64,000 nucleotides of DNA from Nocardioides pinisoli (lineage in GTDB: Bacteria > Actinomycetota > Actinomycetes > Propionibacteriales > Nocardioidaceae). Under the pieces are notes generated by a model. It did no database searches and was not told the origin of the DNA. It saw only the letters and a list, made by a program, of their open reading frames with translations. The DNA lies in the NCBI RefSeq assembly GCF_024199985.1, contig NZ_JANARS010000013.1:26965-90964 (forward strand). Reading direction: 5' to 3'. Shown piece after piece: positions 27,083-35,143 of the stretch (the first letter of the stretch is position 1; the number at the start of each line of letters is the position of its first letter). The translations under genes were made by a program, and so were the position numbers.

Positions 27083-28429
27083 ATGACCAGCTTCGAGGCG
27101 CCGGTCGGCGCGGAGTCACCGGAGGAGGAGCTCGCACGCCTGCGGCGCGAGGTCGCGGACCTCAAGGCCTCCCAGCAGGCGTCCACGGCGGGGGAGCGAC
27201 GGGGATGGTGGCGTCCCGTCGTCTCGGGCGTGCTCATCCTGCTGGCTGCGGTGGTGGCGCCGCTGTCGGTCCTGGCCACCTGGTCCAACGGCCACATCCA
27301 GGACACGGACCAGTACCTCGCGACGGTCGCCCCGCTGGCGAAGGACCCCGACGTCCAGAAGGCCGTGGCCGCGCGGATCGAGGAGGTCATCTTCTCCTAC
27401 CTCGACGTCGACGCGGCCGTCGACGAGGTCGTGACCGCGCTGGAGGACCGGGGGCTGCCCGACAGGGCGGCCGGGACGCTGGAGGCCCTGTCGGGTCCCC
27501 TCGCCACGGGCGTACGGAACTTCGTCGGCGACCGCGTCCTGGCCCTCGTGCAGTCCGACGCCTTCGAGCAGGCGTGGGTGGAGGCCAACCGGACGGCGCA
27601 CGACGAGCTGGTCGCCGCCCTCAACGGCGACCCGGGCGGGGCGGTCGTGATCGACCGGGGGACGGTCAACGTCAACCTGGCGACCCTCATCAACACCGTG
27701 AAGAAGCAGCTGGTCGACGCCGGGCTCGGCATCGCGGAGCGGATCCCGGAGGTCTCGGCCAGCTTCGCCATCGTCCAGTCCGACGACCTCGCGACGGTGC
27801 AGTCGGCGGTCGGCGCGCTCGACGAGTTCAGCACCTGGCTGCCGGTCGTGGGCCTCTTCCTCATCGGCATCGCGGTGCTCGTCGCCCGTGATCGCCGGCG
27901 GACGCTGCTGGCGTCCGGCCTCGCCGTCGCGGCATCCATGCTGCTGCTCGGCGTGACGCTCAACGTGCTCCGGCCGTTCTACCTCGACGCCCTGCCCGCG
28001 AGCAGCTCCGCGGCAGCGGCGGGCGCGGTCTACGACCAGCTCGTGTCCTTCATCCGCGTCGCCCTGCGCGGCGTCCTCGTCATCGCCCTCACCGTGGCGG
28101 TCGTGGCGTGGCTCAGCGCTCCCCACGGGTCGGGTGCGAGCGCTCGACGAGGGTTGACGAGGGGCGTCGCCGGCCTGCGGGGACTCCGCTCGCGCTCCGG
28201 CCTGGACACCGGGCGGTTCGGGGTCGCGCTGGCCACCTACCGGGGCCCGGTCCGCGCCGCCGTGGTCGGCGTGGCCGCTCTCGGGTACCTCGCCCAGGAC
28301 CACCCGACCGGTGCCACCGCGCTTGCGTTCGTGCTGGTCACCACCGCGGTCCTCCTGGTCATCGAGGTGCTGGCGCCCGACCCCGACCGGGCCCCGACGC
28401 GGCCCACGGACGAGGGGCGCCACGCCTAG
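27083..28429 (+). CDS. integral membrane protein of unknown function
   Basis: 448 residues. A short coiled-coil start (EEELARLRREVADLKASQQ) precedes a first transmembrane helix (~residues 43-65), then a ~190-residue extracytoplasmic domain rich in charged helices (AAVDEVVTALEDRGLPDRAAG ...), then four or five helices (residues ~255-350 and ~400-440). Similar proteins occur widely in actinobacteria as conserved hypothetical membrane proteins; no function is known to me. ATG 27083 is leaderless behind the palindrome promoter. The MBL hydrolase gene follows after 10 bp, so the two are probably an operon. Confidence 0.8.
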   Translation: MTSFEAPVGAESPEEELARLRREVADLKASQQASTAGERRGWWRPVVSGVLILLAAVVAPLSVLATWSNGHIQDTDQYLATVAPLAKDPDVQKAVAARIEEVIFSYLDVDAAVDEVVTALEDRGLPDRAAGTLEALSGPLATGVRNFVGDRVLALVQSDAFEQAWVEANRTAHDELVAALNGDPGGAVVIDRGTVNVNLATLINTVKKQLVDAGLGIAERIPEVSASFAIVQSDDLATVQSAVGALDEFSTWLPVVGLFLIGIAVLVARDRRRTLLASGLAVAASMLLLGVTLNVLRPFYLDALPASSSAAAAGAVYDQLVSFIRVALRGVLVIALTVAVVAWLSAPHGSGASARRGLTRGVAGLRGLRSRSGLDTGRFGVALATYRGPVRAAVVGVAALGYLAQDHPTGATALAFVLVTTAVLLVIEVLAPDPDRAPTRPTDEGRHA

Positions 28430-28439
28430 GACGTCCCTC

Positions 28440-29213
28440 ATGACCATTGCGCTCACCTGGCTGGGGCACGCCAGCGTCGTGCTCGACATCGACGGCGTCC
28501 GGCTGGTGGCCGACCCCCTGCTCAGGCGCCACAACGGGGTCCTGCGACGGCGCGGCGGCGTGCACCCCGAGGGAGACGCGTGGTCGCGGGCGGACGCCGT
28601 CCTGCTCTCCCACCTCCACCACGACCATGCCGAGGTCGCCTCGCTGCGGATGCTCGGGGAGGTGCCGGTGCTCACCGCGGTCGACAACGCTGCGTGGGTG
28701 ACCCGGAAGGGCCTGGCCGGACGCGGGCTCGCCGAGGACGAGTGGGTGGGCGTCGGTGGCTCCGGTGACGTGACCGTCCGGCTCGTGCCGGCCGTGCACG
28801 AGTCCCGGCCCATGCCGCACCGGCCGAACGCCGCCAACGGGCACCTCGTGCGGGGACCCTCAGGGGTCGTGTGGCTGGCGGGCGACACCGACCTCTACCC
28901 GGAGATGGAGCGCCTGTCCGAGCTCGCCGGAGCCCCGGTGGACGTGGCGGTGCTGCCGATCGGTGGATGGGGGCCGAGGCTGTCCCCGGGGCACATGGGT
29001 CCGTCCCAGGCGGCGACCGCCTGTCGCCTGACCGGCGCGCGCTGGGCGCTTCCCGTGCACTGGAGGACGCTCCACGTGCCGGCCGGGCGGATGTTCCCGC
29101 GCGGCTGGATGGATGCCGCCGGACCCCGGTTCGAGGAGGCCGTGGCCCGTGAGGCACCGTCCTGCCGGGCCCTCGTCGTCGACGTCGGCGCATCGGTGGT
29201 GCTGGACCCCTAG
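28440..29213 (+). CDS. MBL-fold metal-dependent hydrolase (UlaG/RomA type)
   Basis: 257 residues. The metallo-beta-lactamase motif HLHHDH is at residues 58-63, with WLAGDTDLY (metal Asp), GPSQAA and PVHWRT completing the dinuclear site. WLGHASVVLDIDG at the N-terminus is typical of the UlaG-like/NAPE-PLD-like subgroup, which hydrolyses phosphodiesters or lactones. Substrate unknown. It follows the membrane protein by 10 bp and its stop overlaps the convergent HerA stop within CTAG. Confidence 0.88.
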   Translation: MTIALTWLGHASVVLDIDGVRLVADPLLRRHNGVLRRRGGVHPEGDAWSRADAVLLSHLHHDHAEVASLRMLGEVPVLTAVDNAAWVTRKGLAGRGLAEDEWVGVGGSGDVTVRLVPAVHESRPMPHRPNAANGHLVRGPSGVVWLAGDTDLYPEMERLSELAGAPVDVAVLPIGGWGPRLSPGHMGPSQAATACRLTGARWALPVHWRTLHVPAGRMFPRGWMDAAGPRFEEAVAREAPSCRALVVDVGASVVLDP

Positions 29214-30742
29214 CTGGTCGCCCACGTGGTCGGGATGTCGGCGCCACCCTCACGGGAGGTCCGCGACCCGAACCGCACGTAGGTCGGGTGGGGGAAGAAG
29301 GTGCCGGCCACGAGCGCCTCACCGAGGCCGAAGGTGGTCGCCCTCTCGATGAGCCCGGACGGGACGAAGGAGAACGTCTCGCGGAGGTGCTCGAGGTCGC
29401 CCTCGGAGTTCATCCGCATGAGGAGCAGGTTGTCGCACTGCGACAACACCTCCTCGTGGACCTTCTGCGGCCGCTGCGTCGACGTCAGCAGGTAGATGCC
29501 GAACTTCCGTCCCTCGGCGGCGATGCGTGCCGCGTAGTCCGTGGCGAGGGCCGTGACCTTGTCCCTCGGGGTGCTGGGACACACGTTGTGGGCCTCGTCG
29601 ATCACGACCAGGCACGGCTCGCGGCGGGCCCGGTGCCGCCAGAGCGTCGAGAGGACCGTCTCGGCGACCAGTCGCTGCTCGTCGATGCTGTCCAGCGAGC
29701 CCAGGTCGACGACCAGGCACCGCGACGTCGGCTCGCGCAGCTCGTCCACCAGCGAGCGGGACCGACCCCCGCTCCAGATGGACCAGTCGAGCACCCCGAG
29801 GTTGGCCGCCCGCAGGCCGAGGCGTCGTACCTCAGGGTCGTCGGAGGCCAGCAGCGCGTCGAGCCCGGTGATCAACGGCCGGTCGCGGTCGCCGGCGGCC
29901 AGCAATGCGGACAGCGCGGCGTGCTCCTCGCGGTCCGTGACGGGATCGATCCCCAGGACCGCGGCGCGTGCCGCCGCGTCGACGTCGGCGAACTGGAGCC
30001 GCAGCGGGTGCTCGGCCGCGTCGTCGTCCTCCCAGACGGACACGCCGGCGGCGGCAGGCGCGTAGCGCGCAGCGACGTCGGGGTCGGTGCCGTCGCGCAC
30101 GTGCCCGAGGTGCACGTAGTCGGAGTTGGGGTCGAGGATGACGATCCGCAGGCGCGTGTGCACGAGGAGACGTTCGAGCACGAGCCCCAGCGAGTACGTC
30201 TTCCCCGAGCCCGACTGCCCGCACATGAAGGTGTGGCGGTTGAAGCCACCGGCGTCGAGCCCGGCGGCGACACCCTCCGCGAGCAGCAGCTCGCCGATCG
30301 GGAGCACGGAACGGACCGGTCGCGCCCGCGCGAACCAGGCGTCGACCTCGCCGGGCGTCGCAGGACGGACGCGGGCGTCGTGGAACGAGGCGTCCGTCCG
30401 GTCGAGGACGACCCCCTCGCCGCTCGCAGCGCGGACGCGCACGCCGGAGGCCGACGTCCCGAGGTCGAGGTCACCCGTGGAGAGCGTCTCCGGTCGCATG
30501 GCCAGGACCTGCCCGAAGGAGGCACGCCCCTCGGCCTCGAGGACGACGTAGCCGCCGACCCTGAGGGCGAGGTCGTGGAGCGAGGCCTGGAAGGTGAACC
30601 GACGCCCGTCGAGCGACGTGGCGAGGGGGAGGACCGCCCGCTCCAGCTCGTCACGCAGCCTGCGGTAGTCCTCCACCCGCTCCGCGACCGAGGCGGGAGG
30701 AGGCTCGGGTCGTCCGGCCGGGTCTGCAGGTCCTTCTGACAT
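29210..30742 (-). CDS. HerA/DUF87-type hexameric ATPase
   Basis: 510 residues. Walker A GQSGSGKT at 175-182 and Walker B LVVIDEAHN (~378), followed by STQRPQKVHEEVLSQCDN, the sensor/arginine region of HerA-FtsK ATPases. The N-terminal ~140 residues look like the HAS-barrel that binds partners. HerA enzymes translocate DNA in repair (with NurA) or in defence systems (with Sir2, DUF4297 or others); no partner nuclease is adjacent, so its role is open. ATG 30742 has GGAG upstream. It is driven by the palindrome promoter at 30780-30824 and is divergent from the M24 peptidase. Confidence 0.85.
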   Translation of the reverse strand: MSEGPADPAGRPEPPPASVAERVEDYRRLRDELERAVLPLATSLDGRRFTFQASLHDLALRVGGYVVLEAEGRASFGQVLAMRPETLSTGDLDLGTSASGVRVRAASGEGVVLDRTDASFHDARVRPATPGEVDAWFARARPVRSVLPIGELLLAEGVAAGLDAGGFNRHTFMCGQSGSGKTYSLGLVLERLLVHTRLRIVILDPNSDYVHLGHVRDGTDPDVAARYAPAAAGVSVWEDDDAAEHPLRLQFADVDAAARAAVLGIDPVTDREEHAALSALLAAGDRDRPLITGLDALLASDDPEVRRLGLRAANLGVLDWSIWSGGRSRSLVDELREPTSRCLVVDLGSLDSIDEQRLVAETVLSTLWRHRARREPCLVVIDEAHNVCPSTPRDKVTALATDYAARIAAEGRKFGIYLLTSTQRPQKVHEEVLSQCDNLLLMRMNSEGDLEHLRETFSFVPSGLIERATTFGLGEALVAGTFFPHPTYVRFGSRTSREGGADIPTTWATS

Positions 30743-30779
30743 CGACGCGCTCCAGGTGAAGGGGGCGGGGTGACCTCCC

Positions 30780-30824
30780 TTCCTACGGGCCGGCGGTCAC
30801 CAGCGGTTCCCACTGAACGGGTGA
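30780..30824 (-). promoter_or_regulatory. palindrome promoter for HerA: GGGTGA half-site pair 30808-30824, 22 bp, TAGGAA
   Basis: On the plus strand TCCCAC-TGAAC-GGGTGA; the left half is degenerate. On the minus strand TAGGAA (30785-30780) follows after 22 bp. This gives a ~31-nt leader containing GGAG before the ATG at 30742. Confidence 0.55.
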
Positions 30825-30837
30825 AGCGGGGCCGCAC

Positions 30838-30883
30838 TCGCCCGCCGGGGGTGAGGAGTCGTCGTACGACGCCCGCCTAGCGT
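30838..30883 (+). promoter_or_regulatory. palindrome promoter for M24 peptidase: TCGCCC-GCCGG-GGGTGA, 23 bp, TAGCGT
   Basis: Palindrome 30838-30854 (one mismatch), TAGCGT 30878-30883, then 6 bp to ATG 30890. TAGCGT is the best -10 of the set. The HerA promoter has its own site 30 bp away, so each direction has one. Confidence 0.68.
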
Positions 30884-30889
30884 GGACGG

Positions 30890-32026
30890 ATGACGACCAC
30901 GGGGACGCCGGCACCGGCACCGTTCACGACGGACGACTACGCCGCACGGATGCGCCGAGCGGTGGCCGACGCGGTCGGGGCGGGGCTCGACGGCCTGCTG
31001 GTCACGCCCGGTCCCGACCTGGTGTGGCTCACCGGCTACCGGCCCACCGCGATCACCGAGCGGCTGACCGTGCTGGTCCTCACGCCCGACCGCGAGCCGA
31101 CGCTGCTGGTGCCCACCCTCGAGCGTCCCGACGCCGAGGCGGCCGTGGGCGCGCCGGCACTGGCGATCCAGGACTGGGCCGACGGCGAGGACCCGTTCGC
31201 GCGGGCGGGCGCCCTCGTGCGTGCGGACGCGACCATGGGGATCGCGGACTCCGCGTGGGCGCTGCACCTGCTCGGGCTGCAGGAGGCCCTGCCCGGCTCC
31301 ACCTACCGGTCGCTCACCCGGGCGCTGCCCATGCTGCGGGCCGTCAAGGACGCCGACGAGCTCGCCCGGCTGAGCGCCGCGGGTGCCGCTGCGGACGCCG
31401 TCTACGAGCAGGTCCTCGGCCTCCGGTTCGCCGGCCGGCGCGAGACGGAGGTCGCCGCCGACATCGCCCGGCTGCTGCGGGAGACGGGTCACGAGCAGGT
31501 CGACTTCACGGTGGTCGGGTCCGGTCCCAACGGCGCCAACCCTCACCACGAGGCGGGTGACCGCACGATCGAGCCGGGTGACGCCGTCGTGCTCGACTTC
31601 GGTGGGCTCATGCACGGCTACGGTTCCGACACCAGCCGGACGGTCTCGGTGGGGGAGCCCTCCGCGCGGGTCCGCGAGGTGCACGAGGTCGTACGCCTGG
31701 CGCAGCAGGCGGGTGTCGACGCCGTACGACCGGGCGTCGCCTGCCAGGAGGTCGACCGGGCGGCCCGGGCGGTGATCACCGAGGCGGGGCTCGGCGACCG
31801 GTTCATCCACCGCACCGGGCACGGTATCGGCACCACCACGCACGAGCCGCCCTACATGATCGAGGGGGAGGAGCAGCCGATGCTCCCCGGCATGTGCTTC
31901 TCCGTGGAGCCCGGCGTCTACCTCCCGGGTGACTTCGGGGTCCGGATCGAGGACATCGTCACCGTCACGGACGAGGCAGGCCGTCGGCTCAACGACTCCG
32001 ACCACCACCTGCGCGTCGTCGAGTAG
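30890..32026 (+). CDS. M24-family metallopeptidase (Xaa-Pro aminopeptidase-like)
   Basis: 378 residues: an N-terminal creatinase-like domain (1-~150) and a C-terminal pita-bread domain. All five metal ligands are visible: VLDFGG (Asp), GSDTSRT (Asp), HRTGHGIG (His), SVEPGVY (Glu) and RIEDIV (Glu). It likely removes N-terminal residues next to proline from peptides in the cytoplasm. Leaderless start 6 bp after TAGCGT. Divergent from HerA. Confidence 0.92.
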   Translation: MTTTGTPAPAPFTTDDYAARMRRAVADAVGAGLDGLLVTPGPDLVWLTGYRPTAITERLTVLVLTPDREPTLLVPTLERPDAEAAVGAPALAIQDWADGEDPFARAGALVRADATMGIADSAWALHLLGLQEALPGSTYRSLTRALPMLRAVKDADELARLSAAGAAADAVYEQVLGLRFAGRRETEVAADIARLLRETGHEQVDFTVVGSGPNGANPHHEAGDRTIEPGDAVVLDFGGLMHGYGSDTSRTVSVGEPSARVREVHEVVRLAQQAGVDAVRPGVACQEVDRAARAVITEAGLGDRFIHRTGHGIGTTTHEPPYMIEGEEQPMLPGMCFSVEPGVYLPGDFGVRIEDIVTVTDEAGRRLNDSDHHLRVVE

Positions 32027-32086
32027 GTGCTCGAAGAGAAGGTCGTCGACCGGGCCGCGGGGCCCGGTCGCGGGCCCGTGGTGTCC

Positions 32087-32482
32087 TCAGGCGAGCGCCT
32101 TCGCCTTCAGGGCCTCGAACTCCGCAGGGGTGATCGCGCCCTTGTCGAGCAGCGCCTTGCCGTTGGAGATCTGGTCGGCCGGGGTCGGGCCGGTGCCCGC
32201 CACCTGCTTGATGTACTGCTCCTGGTCGGCTCTCATCTTCTCCGCCGACGCGAGCTGTCGCTGGGTCATGCTCCGGCCACGGGCGATCACGTAGATCAGG
32301 GCTCCGAGCCACGGGACGAGGATGAGGACGATCGCCCACCCCGCCTTCCCCCAGCCGCTGAGCGAGTCGTCGCTGAAGAGGTCGACCAGGCAGCGGAACC
32401 ACACCATCAGCGCTGCGATCCAGATGAAGAACCAGAAGCTCCACAGCAGCACGTCCCAGAAGTCTGAGGTGATGGAGTCCAT
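32087..32482 (-). CDS. PLDc_N/SHOCT-domain small membrane protein
   Basis: 131 residues. Two membrane helices (VLLWSFWFFIWIAALMVWF and AIVLILVPWLGALIYVIA) form the phospholipase D N-terminal-like domain, then a linker and a C-terminal SHOCT motif (ISNGKALLDKGAITPAEFEALKAKAL), a short domain found at the ends of many bacterial proteins and thought to mediate oligomerisation. No catalytic domain. ATG 32482 has GAAAGGA upstream. Preceded by the palindrome promoter at 32536-32580. Confidence 0.85.
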   Translation of the reverse strand: MDSITSDFWDVLLWSFWFFIWIAALMVWFRCLVDLFSDDSLSGWGKAGWAIVLILVPWLGALIYVIARGRSMTQRQLASAEKMRADQEQYIKQVAGTGPTPADQISNGKALLDKGAITPAEFEALKAKALA

Positions 32483-32535
32483 GGTCGCGTCCTTTCGGTC
32501 TCGCCCCCGAGGCCGCATGGTCGAGGGTCGTTGCG

Positions 32536-32580
32536 AGCGTGGCAGAGGTCCTGGGGCGTTTGCTCACTCGTTCCGGGTGA
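32536..32580 (-). promoter_or_regulatory. palindrome promoter for SHOCT gene: TCACTC-GTTCC-GGGTGA, 22 bp, CACGCT
   Basis: Palindrome 32564-32580 (one mismatch). On the minus strand CACGCT (32541-32536) follows after 22 bp. This predicts a ~46-nt leader carrying GAAAGGA before ATG 32482. Confidence 0.65.
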
Positions 32581-32601
32581 GGAACGGGCCGCTCACCAGG
32601 C

Positions 32602-33225
32602 TCAGGCTTCGTCCTTGTCGACCGCTCGATCGTCGGCCTGCTCGACCGCCTGATCGTCGGCCTGCTCGTCGGCTGCCTGCTCGTCGGCCGCTGCCCTGAT
32701 GTCCTCGGCGGCGACCTTGTCGATGGCGTGCTCGACGATGGCGTCCGCCTGGGCCAGCGCCGTACGGATCCTGACCGCCCTGGGGTCGGAGACGAGGGCG
32801 ACGATGCCGGAGTGGCCGGGCTCGATCGCGTCCTCCAGTGCCTCGGCCAGCTCGGCGCGGTGGTGTCGCTGGCGGAGCTTGCCGGTGACCGCTCCCGCGC
32901 CGCCGAGCATCGCGGCGCTGCCCAGGACGGACGGCGGGAAGATGACGCCGAGGGCGATGCCGCCGACCAGGCCCCACCGGAAGCCCGAACGCGTGCTGTG
33001 GTCAGTCGCCTCCTGGATGTCGAGCTCGCCGGCCTCGTCGCGCCTCACCACGATGACGCCCTCGATCGCGACGGTGCGACCGTCCTCCACCGACTGCAGG
33101 TCCTCGTAGGCGCGCATCGCCGACTCGGTGTTCGCGAAGTCGGCCACCACGAGGGTGTAGGCCCCGTCGCTGATCCCGGCGACGACGCCCGCATCGGATG
33201 TGTCCGGGCTCGACGTCTCTGACAT
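32602..33225 (-). CDS. DUF1269-like stress/membrane-associated protein
   Basis: 207 residues. Residues ~20-70 (GAYTLVVADFANTESAMRAYEDL ... IEGVIVVRRDE) resemble the DUF1269/DUF6325 fold; a Gly-rich amphipathic segment follows (RWGLVGGIALGVIFPPSVLGSAAMLGGAGAV), then GHSGIVALVSD and an acidic Asp/Ala/Glu/Gln tail with repeated ADEQA-type units (residues ~180-207). Family members are associated with osmotic or general stress. ATG 33225 has GAGGAG upstream. Divergent from yihY, each with its own palindrome site. Confidence 0.78.
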   Translation of the reverse strand: MSETSSPDTSDAGVVAGISDGAYTLVVADFANTESAMRAYEDLQSVEDGRTVAIEGVIVVRRDEAGELDIQEATDHSTRSGFRWGLVGGIALGVIFPPSVLGSAAMLGGAGAVTGKLRQRHHRAELAEALEDAIEPGHSGIVALVSDPRAVRIRTALAQADAIVEHAIDKVAAEDIRAAADEQAADEQADDQAVEQADDRAVDKDEA

Positions 33226-33267
33226 GGTCACTCCTCGCTCGTGAGGGCGCGGATGCGCCCGCCCGTC

Positions 33268-33313
33268 ACGGTGGCAGCCGGCGCGCGGGCCCCGGATCAC
33301 CCGGTCCGGGTGA
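33268..33313 (-). promoter_or_regulatory. palindrome promoter for DUF1269-like gene: TCACCC-GGTCC-GGGTGA, 23 bp, CACCGT
   Basis: Perfect palindrome 33297-33313; CACCGT on the minus strand (33273-33268) after 23 bp; leader ~36 nt with GAGGAG before ATG 33225. Confidence 0.7.
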
Positions 33314-33344
33314 GCGGTCCGTCCTCGCGCGCAGCGCACACGAC

Positions 33345-33389
33345 TCATCCGGGTCAGGTGAGGCTGCGGCGCTCTTCCTGCGGTAGGCA
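33345..33389 (+). promoter_or_regulatory. palindrome promoter for yihY: TCATCC-GGGTC-AGGTGA, 22 bp, TAGGCA
   Basis: Palindrome 33345-33361 (symmetrical mismatch pair), TAGGCA 33384-33389, then 7 bp to ATG 33397 (leaderless). Confidence 0.65.
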
Positions 33390-33396
33390 TCGAGGC

Positions 33397-34404
33397 ATGA
33401 GCGACGTCGGTGGCGGGAGCCCAACCCCCGGGGCGGACCTGTCGCCGGAGGGCGACGTGCCCGCGACGTGGTCGCCGGAGGAGCTCACCCGCCAAGCCGT
33501 CGATCGCCTGCCTCCGCGACTGCAGCGGCCGTTGCTGCGGTTGCTCGCGGGCTGGCCGGGCCGGATCCTCCTCGACAGCGCCGGGAGCTGCGTGCGCATC
33601 GAGATCTTCGACCGCTCGATGACCATCGCGGCCCAGTTCTTCACCTCGGTGTTCCCCATCCTGATCCTCTTCGCCAGCTGGGTGGGCAGCGTGGACCCGG
33701 ACACGATCGCCGACGCGGTGGACATGCCGGCGCAGTCCCGGACCGTGCTCGACCAGGCAGTCGAGGCGTCCGCGAGCACCGGGTTCGGCCTCCTGGGGGC
33801 ACTCATCGTGCTGGCGTCGGCCACGAGCCTGTCCCGGGCGCTGACGCGCGCCTACGCGGCCATCTGGCAGCTGCCGCGCCCGCGCAGCAGCATGCGGTCG
33901 GCATGGCGGTGGTTGGCCGTGGTCGTCGCGTTGGCGCTCTCGCTCTTCGTGGTCCGGGCCCTGGGCCAGTTCGCCGCCGCCGTCCCGCCAGGAGCCGTGT
34001 GGGAGAGGGTCGTGTCGTTCGCCTGCGACGTCGTCATCATCACGTTCGTCCCGTGGCTCCTGCTGTCGGGCGCTGTCCGGCCCCGGCTCCTGGTGCCGGC
34101 GGCCGTCCTCTTCGCGAGCCTGATGCTGGTCGTCCGACCGGCATCGGCGGTGTGGCTGCCGCTCGCCCTGGAGGCCAGCGCCGACCGCTACGGCTCCATC
34201 GGGGTCGCGTTCAGCTATCTGGCGTGGCTCTACGTCGTGGCCTTCTGCGTCCTCATCACGGCCGTGGTCGGACAGGTGATCGCCGTCGACCGCGGGTGGT
34301 TCGGCACCTGGCTGCGGGGTGAGCGGGAGCCGGGAGTCCCTGTCGGCCCGGGCGGGGTGCTGCTCGACCGGTGGCGCAGCCGTTCCGGTCGCGCCGGGCC
34401 CTGA
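33397..34404 (+). CDS. YihY/virulence factor BrkB-family membrane protein
   Basis: 335 residues with about six membrane helices. Family hallmarks: RSMTIAAQFFTSVFPILILFASW in the first helix region, ALTRAYAAIWQLPRPR, and the final YGSIGVAFSYLAWLYVVAFCVLITAVVGQVI block (seen in full, given in part). The function of the family is unsettled; it is not ribonuclease BN. Leaderless start at 33397 behind a palindrome promoter. Convergent with the lipoprotein gene; a small hairpin lies between them. Confidence 0.87.
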   Translation: MSDVGGGSPTPGADLSPEGDVPATWSPEELTRQAVDRLPPRLQRPLLRLLAGWPGRILLDSAGSCVRIEIFDRSMTIAAQFFTSVFPILILFASWVGSVDPDTIADAVDMPAQSRTVLDQAVEASASTGFGLLGALIVLASATSLSRALTRAYAAIWQLPRPRSSMRSAWRWLAVVVALALSLFVVRALGQFAAAVPPGAVWERVVSFACDVVIITFVPWLLLSGAVRPRLLVPAAVLFASLMLVVRPASAVWLPLALEASADRYGSIGVAFSYLAWLYVVAFCVLITAVVGQVIAVDRGWFGTWLRGEREPGVPVGPGGVLLDRWRSRSGRAGP

Positions 34405-34425
34405 CGTACGACCCGGCCGTGACGG

Positions 34426-34442
34426 GCTCCGTTGGGCGGAGC
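34426..34442. terminator. weak hairpin between convergent genes
   Basis: GCTCCG-ttggg-CGGAGC: 6-bp stem, 5-nt loop, no T-tract, between yihY and the lipoprotein gene. Confidence 0.35.
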
Positions 34443-34448
34443 GGGTCC

Positions 34449-35045
34449 TCAGGACGTGAGGTCCTGGCAGCACGCCGTGTCGGCGAAGGCGTCCTCCAGC
34501 TCCTGGGCTCCGTCGAGCGCGCCGAGGTCGGTGACGGTCGCCTGCGTGTCCGAGATCATCTGGGCCACGGCACCGGTGACGCTGGAGACGCGGGCGAGGA
34601 GCTCACCCATGCCCTGCGGCTGGTCGCTCGAGGCGTCCTCCACGACGGCGGCCTGCGCCTGCAGGTCCTCCGACAGTGACGACACCAGCTTCCCGGCCTC
34701 GTCCCCGGCCTCGGTGTCGGGTGCGCCCAGGTCGCCGAGGTCCGTCATGAGCGTGGACGTGGCCGTGCGGACCTCCGTGAACGTCGCCTCGACCTCGTCG
34801 ACGCTCAGGTCGCGCGGCTCGCTGAGGGTCGATCGGGCGTCCGTCATCGTGGTGGTCCAGTCGCCGACGCTCGAGCACAGGTCGGAGGCCCACGACTCGG
34901 CCGCCGTGGGCTCGTTCGCCGCGTCGTCGTCCGACCCGCAACCCGGGACGACGGCCAGTCCGACGACGAGGCCGGTCAGGACGGCGAGGCGGCGTCGCGC
35001 CGCCCTCCGTGGAGTCCGGTCGACCCCTCCAGCAACAGGCTGCAC
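34449..35045 (-). CDS. putative lipoprotein, helical
   Basis: 198 residues. A signal peptide with lipobox (LAVLTGLVVGLAVVPGCGSDD, Cys near residue 38) indicates attachment to the outer face of the membrane. The mature part is all helix: ESWASDLCSSVGDWTTTMTDAR, then Thr/Ser-rich and Asp-rich helices to QDLTS, resembling a four-helix bundle or coiled coil. No enzyme motif. GTG 35045 has GAGGAG upstream. A variant palindrome site lies 68 bp upstream. Confidence 0.78.
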   Translation of the reverse strand: MQPVAGGVDRTPRRAARRRLAVLTGLVVGLAVVPGCGSDDDAANEPTAAESWASDLCSSVGDWTTTMTDARSTLSEPRDLSVDEVEATFTEVRTATSTLMTDLGDLGAPDTEAGDEAGKLVSSLSEDLQAQAAVVEDASSDQPQGMGELLARVSSVTGAVAQMISDTQATVTDLGALDGAQELEDAFADTACCQDLTS

Positions 35046-35085
35046 CTCGGCTCCTCCTCGATCCGCACGACGGGTGGTCGCCTCG

Positions 35086-35130
35086 ATGGTCGTCCCCGGG
35101 AGCCGGGTGTGCCCCACCCGCGACGGGTGG
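35086..35130 (-). promoter_or_regulatory. variant palindrome promoter for lipoprotein: CCACCC-GCGAC-GGGTGG, 22 bp, GACCAT
   Basis: Palindrome 35114-35130 differs from the set by a symmetrical outer base change. GACCAT on the minus strand (35091-35086) follows after 22 bp. Confidence 0.5.
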
Positions 35131-35143
35131 TTCGCGGACCTCG

